Notes under the pieces: model-generated
Database searches by the model: none
What the model saw: the letters and a program-made list of their open reading frames with translations, nothing else
Told to the model about the DNA's origin: nothing
Virus record (IMG/VR): IMGVR_UViG_3300025890_000069
Coordinates: 1-33,372 of that record
Source: a virus
Length of the DNA: 33,372 nucleotides
Direction: 5' to 3' (one strand)
In this document: positions 25,133-32,110 of the stretch, piece by piece
How positions within the stretch are numbered: position 1 is the stretch's first letter
Layout: every line of letters starts with the position of its first letter
Position numbers and translations under genes: made by a program

Positions 25133-25964
25133 TAGCCCTTTACATTATAGGTGTAATTTTTCCCACCGCTTTTTTGACGTTCTGATCGTTTGCGTTCTGC
25201 CTCTGCTTTATCTGCTCGATGCTCTACTATATGTCTTTCGTAAGATTTCATAAAGTAAAGAACTGTAGTTCTGTCCTCAATTTGGTAGGTATCAAAATAA
25301 AAATCTATACCATCCCATATTTTACCCATATATGTCCCACTCATTCCTTCCCATCTATCTGGTAGTAGACTAAGCATAAAAAATGCCACTTGAACCTCCG
25401 GAGGAAACTCCGAGATTTCGAGCGGCATTTTGGTAGGATCGGGCTCATGCCCTAATTGTTCACATACAAGCAGATACTTTTCTACATCAAAATTTGTATC
25501 ACTCTCTCGCACATAGCGCTTAAGTAGAGACTCTATACTCTCTACTTGCTCCCAGTAAAATTTTCAAGGTCGCCCACCGCCTCCGTAACCCAACTATCAA
25601 ATACATTGGAATTTTTCATTAGAAGCTCGGCATTGTCTTGAGTGTATGGAAGTTCATCATCAGGGTCCAAGTTTGAAACATCTACCAAAAGAAGCTCTTC
25701 TAGGTAACGAAATTTAATCCCGGACCATCCTTGGATTACTGCCCTACAATACTCTACAATAAATTTTTCTTCGTCTAACTCTTCTTCGGGCTGGCGCGTT
25801 TTACGATTGAATTTAGTACTAAGACATCGCTTACGTAGCTTGACTAGTTCTTCTCTTCCTAGATAACATAGCTCAATCGCCATTCCGGTATATCCTGGAA
25901 AATCTATACTAACAGTCTTGCTTGGCGTCAAAAGACTTGATAAAGAAACGGGTGTATCGCTCAT
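25132..25964 (-). CDS. Tail assembly chaperone GT, made by -1 frameshift (about 277 aa)
   Basis: Reading starts as the 140-residue G protein and slips back one base on AAATTTT (25563-25557). It continues YWEQVESIESLLKRYVRESD and on to the stop at 25132. That adds 141 residues to the first 136, total 277, close to lambda gpGT. The downstream frame alone has only a GTG at 25512 without a proper ribosome site, and it is open right back to the slip site, which fits fusion and not a separate gene. The T part (PLEISEFPPEVQVAFFMLSL, WDGIDFYFDTY) ends in a basic tail. In lambda, G and GT bind the tape measure and recruit tube subunits. Neither is in the finished tail. Confidence 0.9.
25522..25563 (-). 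promoter_or_regulatory. Programmed -1 frameshift signal: AAATTTT plus stem-loop
   Basis: The heptamer AAATTTT (25563-25557) is in the required phase (A AAT TTT) in G. After a 9-base spacer, AAGTAGAGA (25547-25539) pairs perfectly with TCTCTACTT (25530-25522) around an 8-base loop. The zero-frame stop TAG (25544-25542) lies in the 5' arm of the stem. Both tRNAs can re-pair after the slip (AAT to AAA, TTT to TTT). Confidence 0.92.
25542..25964 (-). CDS. G: Tail assembly chaperone G (140 aa)
   Basis: Same length as lambda gpG (140) and in the same place, between major tail protein and tape measure. It is acidic and helical (LGREELVKLRKRCLSTKF, EEELDEEKFIVEYCRAVIQG) and ends DLENFTGSK. It is the zero-frame product when the ribosome does not slip at 25557-25563. 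The start has AAAAAAGGA upstream and is the first gene after the promoter at 26003-26031. The G:GT ratio sets tail assembly in lambda and is expected to matter here. Confidence 0.92.
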   Translation of the reverse strand: MSDTPVSLSSLLTPSKTVSIDFPGYTGMAIELCYLGREELVKLRKRCLSTKFNRKTRQPEEELDEEKFIVEYCRAVIQGWSGIKFRYLEELLLVDVSNLDPDDELPYTQDNAELLMKNSNVFDSWVTEAVGDLENFTGSK

Positions 25965-26002
25965 TTTGTATCCTTTTTTAAAAGTAAAATTTATATTTTG
26001 TA

Positions 26003-26031
26003 ATTATAGGCGAAGGGAGCTGAAAAGTCAA
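26003..26031 (-). promoter_or_regulatory. Sigma-70 promoter before the chaperone/tape measure block
   Basis: On the minus strand TTGACT (26031-26026, five of six consensus bases) and TATAAT (26008-26003) are 17 bases apart. The promoter lies in the 131-base gap just after the terminator at 26049-26079 and would restart transcription into G, GT and the tape measure. It shares the context TCTTGAC with the promoter at 10188-10216. Confidence 0.88.
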
Positions 26032-26048
26032 GAACTTTTTTTCGCACC

Positions 26049-26079
26049 ATAAAGAAAAACCCACCGAAGTGGGCTTTAA
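26049..26079 (-). terminator. Rho-independent terminator after the major tail protein gene
   Basis: On the minus strand a stem AAAGCCCAC / GTGGGTTTT with a TTCG tetraloop closed by C-G is followed by a T-rich run (TTTTTCTTT). It begins about 19 bases after the stop of the major tail protein gene. No long T-run on the opposite strand makes it less likely to serve the plus strand. Confidence 0.9.
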
Positions 26080-26095
26080 GAAAGAAAAGACAGCT

Positions 26096-27346
26096 TTAAG
26101 GAGCAATGCCCTTATAAGTAATCTTAACCTCGTCTGCATTCGTAATAGTAGAAGGCAGAGCATGAAAGTTAGTCTCCAAGGAGATAACATCTTCAATTTG
26201 ATGAGTAGGAATATCAATGTGAGCACTTGGAAATTCAAATGCTAAGCCAACGCCAGTGGCGGCAGTAATATCACCAATAGTAAACTTCAAATTAAACTTA
26301 TTTCTAGTTAGGGTTGTAGTTGTAGAAAGATCTTTAAAGAATCTAGCACTACGATTATCAGTTCCTGTATTATCATCATTCAAGTAACAAGTAAAAGAGC
26401 CCGTAATATTTCGAGTGCCTGTTATATGGCCAATCGGAGTATTCACTCTACAAAGCTCCTCAGGAGTTAAGAATGTAATATTATTTTCAAGGTTAATGCT
26501 GCCCCCCGTAAGAATGAGGTTATAAGATGCAAGGAACTCATCCCCACTAATACCATCTGGATTCAAGTCACCCGCTTCCCCAAAAACTTGGTCAGTATCG
26601 GTGTCTGGTTGAACAGTCAGCGATGCGATACGATTTCGTAGAAAGTTGTTTGTTGCTAAAACCCCTGCTCGACCTAAAGTAGCCGTTGAGTTAGTATTAA
26701 AGTCAATTGCTGAACTAGCATCAACTTGAGTTACAGTTGATCCAAAACCTGACCAGTTAATAGTAGTAATACCATCAATGTCAAAATCAACGCCTGCAGT
26801 ATTTACAACGCAGCCGGCAACTTTGTAAATTGTTTGGCCGGCAGCTTCACTATAGGCTGATTCATCGGCCCCAGGTGCACAGCCACCTAGTACAAAATAC
26901 AGATCAAAAGTACCAAGCTCGGTACGGTCTGAATCATTTGCATCAAGTACGAGGGTCGTTGCTGCAGTAGTGCCTCGAGCGTTTATAACCACATTTGTAT
27001 TAGTGCCTTGATCCCACTCTTTGTTTGTAGCATCCCAAGAGCTTGCACCAAGGAAATAAGCCCAGAGAACTTCTTCTACAGCAGTTTGAGCGCTAGACTC
27101 GAACACGGGGCGTGCATAAGTAGAAAAAGACCACTCTGCAGGCTCCAAAGCATTTGTGAACATTGAACGTCCACGATTTGAGTTTCCGGAGGCATCTTGC
27201 ATTTCGTTCAAGGTCACCTCCGTAGTAGCCGTAGATTGCGAGAAAGAAAACCCGTCCAGTACCGGAATCTTCCAATAGACCGCAGTTGATCCTGCAGGTG
27301 CAATATACACATGAGTATCACGGCTTAGTTGAATAGTTGCTGCCAT
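26096..27346 (-). CDS. Major tail (tube) protein, lambda V position (416 aa)
   Basis: The N-terminus (AATIQLSRDTHVYIAP, then WKIPVLDGFSFSQSTATTEV, TLNEMQDASGN, and NALEPAEWSFSTYARP) is typical of tail tube subunits of siphoviruses, where 'D-G-(F/Y)-S-x-S-x-x-x-x-x-x-E-V' is a common strand-loop. At 416 residues it is longer than lambda gpV (246). The extra part (about 105-230) contains the paired strands TFDLYFVLGGCAPG and a Cys-bearing VAGCVV. It polymerises into the tail tube around the tape measure. A strong AGGAGA site and a following terminator fit high-level expression. Placement between tail terminator and chaperones supports the call. Confidence 0.9.
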   Translation of the reverse strand: MAATIQLSRDTHVYIAPAGSTAVYWKIPVLDGFSFSQSTATTEVTLNEMQDASGNSNRGRSMFTNALEPAEWSFSTYARPVFESSAQTAVEEVLWAYFLGASSWDATNKEWDQGTNTNVVINARGTTAATTLVLDANDSDRTELGTFDLYFVLGGCAPGADESAYSEAAGQTIYKVAGCVVNTAGVDFDIDGITTINWSGFGSTVTQVDASSAIDFNTNSTATLGRAGVLATNNFLRNRIASLTVQPDTDTDQVFGEAGDLNPDGISGDEFLASYNLILTGGSINLENNITFLTPEELCRVNTPIGHITGTRNITGSFTCYLNDDNTGTDNRSARFFKDLSTTTTLTRNKFNLKFTIGDITAATGVGLAFEFPSAHIDIPTHQIEDVISLETNFHALPSTITNADEVKITYKGIAP

Positions 27347-27370
27347 AGCATTTCTCCTAAAGATTGAAAG

Positions 27371-27402
27371 GACAAGGACGTGAGCTTTTGCTCGTGCCTG
27401 TC
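27371..27402 (-). other. Imperfect stem-loop in the gap before the major tail protein gene
   Basis: The 60-base gap holds GACA/TGTC and GG/CC pairs, an internal loop and a GAGC-AAAA-GCTC hairpin tip. There is no T-run. It might shape mRNA processing or stability upstream of a highly expressed gene, but it is weak and unproven. Confidence 0.3.
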
Positions 27403-27406
27403 GTTT

Positions 27407-27865
27407 CTAGTAATGAACCTGGACGAGTACTTCAGCTACTCCGAACGGTTCAAGAACTCCTTCATCAGTATTAATACTGATAATAATTATATCATGAGTT
27501 GATTGTGTTCTCCCTTGCCTATCAACATATGTTAGTTTTCCGTTCTTTTCTATGACGGTCTCGACATCTTCTAACAGCTCGTCGAGTGCCAATGATGCAT
27601 CGGTTTCCTTTACATAGCATCTGAGCGTAATGTTTAAGAAACGATCCTTGTAACCCCCGCCTTGGTATTGTCGAGTTTCTGAGCCCGCATTTATATGAAT
27701 CGCTGGAAATTGATCTACCTCGTCCCAAAACTTTAAACGAGGATGAACATTGTTATAAACATCTGTTAAAAAGTCTCCAGTTTCGTTTATTTCTTTTAAC
27801 TTTTCGACCAAAGCGGCTACAATTGCTGATCTTCTACCCGTGTAGAATCTATGATCAATTGACAT
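27407..27865 (-). CDS. U: Tail terminator protein, lambda U-like (152 aa)
   Basis: A small alpha/beta protein with an N-terminal helix (AIVAALVEKLKEINETGDFL), FPAIHINAGSETRQYQ, the strand DRFLNITLRCYVKE and a C-terminal strand GVAEVLVQVHY. This is the usual layout of U-like tail terminators (lambda gpU, 131 residues), which cap the tube and give the head-binding surface. It lies directly before the major tail protein gene, as U does before V, and its ATG overlaps the stop of the 423-residue gene (TAATG). Confidence 0.85.
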   Translation of the reverse strand: MSIDHRFYTGRRSAIVAALVEKLKEINETGDFLTDVYNNVHPRLKFWDEVDQFPAIHINAGSETRQYQGGGYKDRFLNITLRCYVKETDASLALDELLEDVETVIEKNGKLTYVDRQGRTQSTHDIIIISINTDEGVLEPFGVAEVLVQVHY

Positions 27866-29136
27866 TACTCTCTCCTAGTGTAGAATCTGCCTATTGCAAA
27901 TTGAGCTGCTATTTCTCGTATAGATTGATCTATAAGAATTCGTGGGTCATACTGAGGGTCAAACGGGTCTCCTTTTTCAAATACTTGATATGGATCCTTT
28001 TGATAAGTATATCCTATACTTGGAAATCCTTGTGGTGTCGCTACCATATCTGTAAGCCTTACTGAGTCTGCAAATCTTCCTGTTTGATTTGTAAGTCTTG
28101 GAGGCCCCATATTTTTTTGCAGAGTTCTTGGAAGTTGCTTATTTATCAATCCAATCAAGTGTAAAGGTAAAGAGGCTGCAGATTGTTGCTTGCTTTGTAC
28201 TGGCGCTTTTGGTCGTATTTTTCGATTTCTCTTTGTCTTTAAACCTACGCCTTTGTCTTTCTTAGTAGACTCTTTAGACATGGGGCTTGATTTTACTTTT
28301 CTTTTTGGGTCTATCAGATCTACATACTGATCTGCTATTCGATCTCCTATTGTTGGGGATCCTTTTATATCTAAAACATCTACCTTATCCCAAAAGCCGG
28401 CATTTGATACTTCTATATCCTCAATTATCTGCTTAAAAATTTCTCCGGCTAGTGCGGCCAGCGACCCGGTAGCCTGATTGAATTCTTTATTTTCATACTC
28501 GAAGGTTATCTTTGCTAACTTTCCGTTTACCTTTCCTCCAGTAAGAATATTGACATCAGATTTTATAAGTCCTTTTACAGTAAAGCCTTCTCCGGCCATT
28601 GACTCCAATCGATCTAAAATTTCATCTAAACTTAACTCATCATCTTCAGTTAAACCATCTATGGTTTTAACTACTGCAAATAACTTTGCCAAAGCGGCTC
28701 GTCTAGGGTCATCCGTTTCCATGTTATCTATGACCATTGCAAGAGATCCCCGAAGAACTGAAATATTTTTATGCCCTAATTCTTGTCCTTCAGTAAGCTC
28801 TGGAAAAAGCCTTTTCATCATGTAATTTTGTTGACGAAAATTTGCCATTCCCCCAACACTTTCATTTCGTCTACCATCTACTGCGGCTACAGTTCTGAGT
28901 GCAGAGCGGGCAGTAAAACTTTGACCTTCAAATTCAAATTTATAATCGCCTCTACGGGCTGCGGTCTTTGCTTCTCTTGCAAATTCCCCGAATCTCTCTA
29001 TATATTCTTTTTGTAATAGTAACTTCTGTCTTATTTTTGTATTTTTATCTATTGCTCTTCGCCATGTTTTTGCGCTGACATATGTTTTTTCAGCGATCAT
29101 CTTTTGCAAGATTTGATCAAATGTCATTGTAGGCAT
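27865..29136 (-). CDS. Probable tail completion / neck protein (423 aa)
   Basis: It takes the place of lambda Z or HK97 gp10, between the connector and the tail terminator. The last 100 residues (PPRLTNQTGRFADSVRLTDM, GYTYQKDPYQVFE, IREIAAQFAIGRFYTRR) resemble gp10-like completion proteins, which often read 'T-G-x-(F/L)-x-(D/N)-S-(I/V)-x-(V/L)'. The first 300 residues are helical and charged, and I do not recognise them. They include TKKDKGVGLKTKRNRKIRPK, a very basic linker at about 290-315. It is more than twice the size of lambda gpZ (192). It may combine neck functions held by several proteins elsewhere. The start overlaps the connector stop (TAATG). Confidence 0.65.
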   Translation of the reverse strand: MPTMTFDQILQKMIAEKTYVSAKTWRRAIDKNTKIRQKLLLQKEYIERFGEFAREAKTAARRGDYKFEFEGQSFTARSALRTVAAVDGRRNESVGGMANFRQQNYMMKRLFPELTEGQELGHKNISVLRGSLAMVIDNMETDDPRRAALAKLFAVVKTIDGLTEDDELSLDEILDRLESMAGEGFTVKGLIKSDVNILTGGKVNGKLAKITFEYENKEFNQATGSLAALAGEIFKQIIEDIEVSNAGFWDKVDVLDIKGSPTIGDRIADQYVDLIDPKRKVKSSPMSKESTKKDKGVGLKTKRNRKIRPKAPVQSKQQSAASLPLHLIGLINKQLPRTLQKNMGPPRLTNQTGRFADSVRLTDMVATPQGFPSIGYTYQKDPYQVFEKGDPFDPQYDPRILIDQSIREIAAQFAIGRFYTRRE

Positions 29137-29708
29137 TAGAAGTTCTTATACATATCCAGGACTCTTTTAATATGATCTGGAAATCCCTTGCCTTCTCCAG
29201 AAGGAGCATTTTCCATAGTTGCTCCAGAGAGAGTTTTTCTACCTTTGTGTTCGTCTTTGAAATAATAGTTAATTAAGTCAATTACTGCAATCTGAAGATC
29301 TGCAGGAGTGGATGCGTACCCAGCAGTATATGTAACTTTTACTGCCCCAGCCCCCTTGGGCCAGTTTCTATAAGTAGATCCTGTTACGTACAGTACACTA
29401 TCCGTCGAGGTATCAAGATAATAGTCTGTAGTTGCCACGGTAGTGTAACTTTCCGTAACAGAATCTCTTTTTTCTACAGAGACAACCGTATTTGCAGGGC
29501 TTTCGGTTAACTGCACAATATGGGTGCTCCAGTCAATATTGAACTCCTCTATTTTGTTAGTAGAGTAGTAATCTACCAAAGAATTTCCACAGTAGTTTTT
29601 TACTAATTCACTCACAGAATCAATAATACGCTGAAGCTTAAAGTCGTCTCGCGGATTCTGAATCTGCTCCGCGTCTTTAAACTGTTGTAAAGTAATTAAA
29701 TTAGCCAT
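29136..29708 (-). CDS. Head-tail connector, HK97 gp6-like (190 aa)
   Basis: The first part (LITLQQFKDAEQIQNPRDDF, LQRIIDSVSELVKNYCGNSL) is the helical 'adaptor' pattern of gp6-like connectors. Next come a beta hairpin region (VQLTESPANTVVSVEKRD, YYLDTSTDSVLYV), the typical VKVTYTAGYASTPADLQ and a last helix with LINYYFKDEHKGRKT. These form a ring of about 12 under the portal. The gene follows the capsid terminator at 29721-29750; the ATG is 13 bases after its T-run and has no Shine-Dalgarno sequence, so expression should be low. Confidence in the family is high because of the AGY...P-x-D-L-(K/Q) motif. Confidence 0.9.
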   Translation of the reverse strand: MANLITLQQFKDAEQIQNPRDDFKLQRIIDSVSELVKNYCGNSLVDYYSTNKIEEFNIDWSTHIVQLTESPANTVVSVEKRDSVTESYTTVATTDYYLDTSTDSVLYVTGSTYRNWPKGAGAVKVTYTAGYASTPADLQIAVIDLINYYFKDEHKGRKTLSGATMENAPSGEGKGFPDHIKRVLDMYKNF

Positions 29709-29720
29709 AAGTGTATTAGT

Positions 29721-29750
29721 AAAAAACTTGGGGAGGCGAGCCTCCCCAGT
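29721..29750 (-). terminator. Rho-independent terminator after the capsid gene
   Basis: On the minus strand GGGGAGG / CCTCCCC pairs perfectly around CTCG (29747-29730), with ACT/AGT extending the base of the stem, followed by TTTTTT (29726-29721). It starts about 16 bases after the capsid stop codon. The gap to the connector is too short for a new promoter. Confidence 0.92.
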
Positions 29751-29765
29751 TTATAAGGACAAATA

Positions 29766-31187
29766 TTACGTGTCGGTTCGAACCAACTTGATAACAGACT
29801 TATCAGTTGAAGTGTCAGCAACCAGCTGGTTAAAGCCTAGTGACTGAGTAGCAACGATAACGTTACGCTGATTCATTACTTCGTAATCTTGCTCAACGTT
29901 CACACCGCGCAGGCGTGGAATAACAAAGTTACGTACGTTGAGTGCAAGGCCTACTGCAGCGCCATCAGCTTCTGCAGGGAAGTTGTCAGATACAATTACA
30001 GGAGTACCGAAGATAGAACCTACCGTACCAGTAATCTTGGTCGCAATATCTGAACCTACATCAGTAATATCTGCGAAACCGGCATCTGCAATCAAATCAT
30101 AGTAACGTGCCTGAGAGACAACATATACAAGATCAGATGGGTTCATACCATACTTACCCATGGCCTTACGAGCATCCAAGAACTCGGATGCGGCGAGAGT
30201 CAGGTCTACTGCGGTGCCCCCAACTGCGTCAAGAACACTAGTGGAGTTGCTGCCGGAAAGCTTGATAAGACCGTCAAACGCATCGGAACCACCAGTAGCA
30301 ACGTGGTTAAGCAGAGCTTCATCCACTGCGCGAGCGTGAGCACGTGCAACAGACTCAACAAGCATAGGCATAAGATTGACAAGAACTTCCTCATCGATAT
30401 GATTATCCATGAGTGTGCTTGAAATCAAACGATACGCCTTGAGCACTACTTGGCTGGGCTGATAGGTATTAGCCGAAACCTGAGTTTTGTTCTCAAGAGT
30501 TGGAGTAGTTGCCGCACCGGTTTGGAACGAGGCCAAGTTAGTATCGGTTTGAATCGGCAGTACTTGAGCTTGAGAATTGATTTGAACCTCACGGAAAGCT
30601 TGTGCAAGACGAAGCTCACTCAAGATTTCCTTCTCGATTTGGCTAGATACTTCTGTAGCAATATTAGGTGCTGCAGTAGCGTAGCTAATACCTGCCTTCT
30701 CGATGATGCTCTTACCATAATTAGTTTGGTCAAGAGATTTGTTACCCAGCATGACACCAGCCATGTGAGCGTACATCAGTTCTTTGCCCCACTTAGAAAT
30801 GACACCTGTCTCTTCTGAACGATCTGCGAATACACGCTTTGAGTCACGAATCTTTGTGAGCTCTTCGTTCTTCTCTTCGAGCTGAGACTGGAATGAAGCA
30901 ACTACTTCATCAATCTTAGCGTCTTTTTCAGCGAGCTTGCTTTGAATGTCGTCCATCAGACGATCTGCGCCTGACTCAACACCTACGCGAATAGCTGCCT
31001 GAACTTCTTCTTCTTGAGCTGCCTTGACTTTGGCTTCTACTTGAGCCTTTTCAGCTTCTTCTTGGGCTGCCTTCTCTTCGGCTGCCTTTGACTCGGCTTG
31101 CTTCATTGCAATTTTAGCAGCAGTCTCTTCTGCTACCTTCTTTGCAAAAGCTTCCAAGTCGATTTCGGGAGTTTGTACCTCCGACAT
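29766..31187 (-). CDS. Major capsid protein with delta domain, from internal start (473 aa)
   Basis: Met204 of the fusion ORF (SEVQTPEIDLEAFAKKVAEE follows) is preceded by AAGGAGA with six bases from GGAG to ATG, a better ribosome site than that of the full-length ORF. Translation from here gives coil plus capsid without protease, 473 residues, which fits an HK97 gp5-like precursor. I expect this to be the main product and the 676-residue fusion the minor one, so that a few proteases enter each prohead. This is inference from the sequence; lambda C/Nu3 is a known case of an in-frame internal start within a protease gene. Confidence 0.82.
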   Translation of the reverse strand: MSEVQTPEIDLEAFAKKVAEETAAKIAMKQAESKAAEEKAAQEEAEKAQVEAKVKAAQEEEVQAAIRVGVESGADRLMDDIQSKLAEKDAKIDEVVASFQSQLEEKNEELTKIRDSKRVFADRSEETGVISKWGKELMYAHMAGVMLGNKSLDQTNYGKSIIEKAGISYATAAPNIATEVSSQIEKEILSELRLAQAFREVQINSQAQVLPIQTDTNLASFQTGAATTPTLENKTQVSANTYQPSQVVLKAYRLISSTLMDNHIDEEVLVNLMPMLVESVARAHARAVDEALLNHVATGGSDAFDGLIKLSGSNSTSVLDAVGGTAVDLTLAASEFLDARKAMGKYGMNPSDLVYVVSQARYYDLIADAGFADITDVGSDIATKITGTVGSIFGTPVIVSDNFPAEADGAAVGLALNVRNFVIPRLRGVNVEQDYEVMNQRNVIVATQSLGFNQLVADTSTDKSVIKLVRTDT

Positions 31188-31796
31188 AATGATCTCCTTG
31201 TTCACGGATTGTTCCGTTACATCCGGTGTTTCACTAGCTATAGATGAATTTTCATCCTTAGCCAGAGACTGACCGGCTAGATCTACACGATTGGTGAAAG
31301 TTTTCTTGAACTCATTATACTCATCAATGGAGTCAAATGACTTCGCCAGAGAGAAAGTAGCTGCTTGATTACAAGGCACAGATACAACTGAAACCTCAAA
31401 CAACTCAGCATCCTTAATCTTTAATCCATCAGTTTCCGACATATAATCAGCATCCTTGACTCGGAAACCAACAGAAAAAGCTCCAAGAATGCCTTCTTTT
31501 ACTAATTGCGCCACATGATCTGGCGCAGATTTAGAAATTTTTGCTTTTAGTTCGAGACCGTTTTCAGTAACTTTAAGTCCTGTGGCTCGACCAATAGGCT
31601 TGTTATAGTCATGATTAAAAAGAATAATTGGGTTCTTTTCAAAATTTTGAAGTCCACCCTTTGTCCATGCTTCTGCCATAATAACGTCGTTTGCACGATC
31701 CTCATCATGTGTACTTGCCATTCCGCAGATATGGACTCCGCCATCGTCTTCCTCGAGGGCTTTAAAAGTGGAAGTAAGATTAAAAATCTTTTCCAT
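29766..31796 (-). CDS. Prohead protease fused to scaffold and major capsid protein (676 aa)
   Basis: Residues 1-165 are an S78-type (HK97 gp4-like) prohead protease. His62 lies in ILFNHDYNKPIGRA, Ser108 in LGAFSVGF, and Glu134 in ELFEVSVVSVP, the expected His/Ser/Glu set. There is no stop before the capsid part. Residues about 165-203 are a linker; 210-325 are a Glu/Lys/Ala-rich coiled coil that would act as the scaffolding delta domain; and 330-676 carry the HK97-fold capsid sequence (QVLPIQTDTNLASFQTG, VNLMPMLVESVARAHARA, MGKYGMNPSDLVYVVSQARY, GTPVIVSDNFPA). Maturation would cut off protease and coil. The ATG overlaps the previous stop (TAATG). An internal start at 31187 is described separately. 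Confidence 0.93.
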   Translation of the reverse strand: MEKIFNLTSTFKALEEDDGGVHICGMASTHDEDRANDVIMAEAWTKGGLQNFEKNPIILFNHDYNKPIGRATGLKVTENGLELKAKISKSAPDHVAQLVKEGILGAFSVGFRVKDADYMSETDGLKIKDAELFEVSVVSVPCNQAATFSLAKSFDSIDEYNEFKKTFTNRVDLAGQSLAKDENSSIASETPDVTEQSVNKEIIMSEVQTPEIDLEAFAKKVAEETAAKIAMKQAESKAAEEKAAQEEAEKAQVEAKVKAAQEEEVQAAIRVGVESGADRLMDDIQSKLAEKDAKIDEVVASFQSQLEEKNEELTKIRDSKRVFADRSEETGVISKWGKELMYAHMAGVMLGNKSLDQTNYGKSIIEKAGISYATAAPNIATEVSSQIEKEILSELRLAQAFREVQINSQAQVLPIQTDTNLASFQTGAATTPTLENKTQVSANTYQPSQVVLKAYRLISSTLMDNHIDEEVLVNLMPMLVESVARAHARAVDEALLNHVATGGSDAFDGLIKLSGSNSTSVLDAVGGTAVDLTLAASEFLDARKAMGKYGMNPSDLVYVVSQARYYDLIADAGFADITDVGSDIATKITGTVGSIFGTPVIVSDNFPAEADGAAVGLALNVRNFVIPRLRGVNVEQDYEVMNQRNVIVATQSLGFNQLVADTSTDKSVIKLVRTDT
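31185..31199 (-). promoter_or_regulatory. Strong internal ribosome binding site inside the protease-capsid ORF
   Basis: AAGGAGA followed by TCATT and an in-frame ATG (31187-31185, residue 204). It sits exactly at the border between the protease linker and the start of the coiled coil. Confidence 0.88.
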
Positions 31797-32110
31797 TAGT
31801 CGTCACTCTTTTTGGCTGCTGGCGCAGGCTTAGCCTTTGGAGCAGGCTTGGCTTTTGGAGTAGATTCTTTTTTTGGTGCCGGTGCTGGTACGGGCGCAGT
31901 AGCCTTAATAATTCGAGGCTGAGACTTTTTAACTGCAAGAAGTAAGTACTTCCATGCTTTAAAACTGCGCTTTACTTCGATAGCACTAGTAGCCACTCTA
32001 GGGCCGACAATAGCAACATATGATTTATGATCAATATCTAAAGGTAGTTCAAAGTCTTTAAAATGCTTTGCTGTCTTATCTAGAATTGATTGTTTAGCTC
32101 TAACTCCCAT
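31796..32110 (-). CDS. Small protein with Ala/Pro/Lys-rich tail (104 aa)
   Basis: I do not recognise the family. Residues 1-65 look globular (DFELPLDIDHKSYVAIVGPR, then EVKRSFKAWKYLLLAVKKSQ). Residues 66-104 are a low-complexity tail of Ala, Pro and Lys (PKAKPAPKAKPAPAAKKSDD), similar in composition to histone-H1-like tails. It lies between portal and protease-capsid genes, directly after the portal stop and overlapping the protease start by one base. It may be a virion or prohead component that touches DNA or the portal, but nothing in the sequence proves this. Confidence 0.7.
   Translation of the reverse strand: MGVRAKQSILDKTAKHFKDFELPLDIDHKSYVAIVGPRVATSAIEVKRSFKAWKYLLLAVKKSQPRIIKATAPVPAPAPKKESTPKAKPAPKAKPAPAAKKSDD

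Noticed and set aside
25132-25512. A separate 126-residue gene starting with GTG at 25512
   Set aside because: The frame is open upstream to the AAATTTT slip site, there is no proper ribosome site for the GTG, and the layout equals lambda G/GT. It is the frameshifted part of GT.
27371-27402. Terminator before the major tail protein gene
   Set aside because: The stem is interrupted by mismatches and bulges when read as minus-strand RNA, and no T-run follows. It is kept only as a weak stem-loop.
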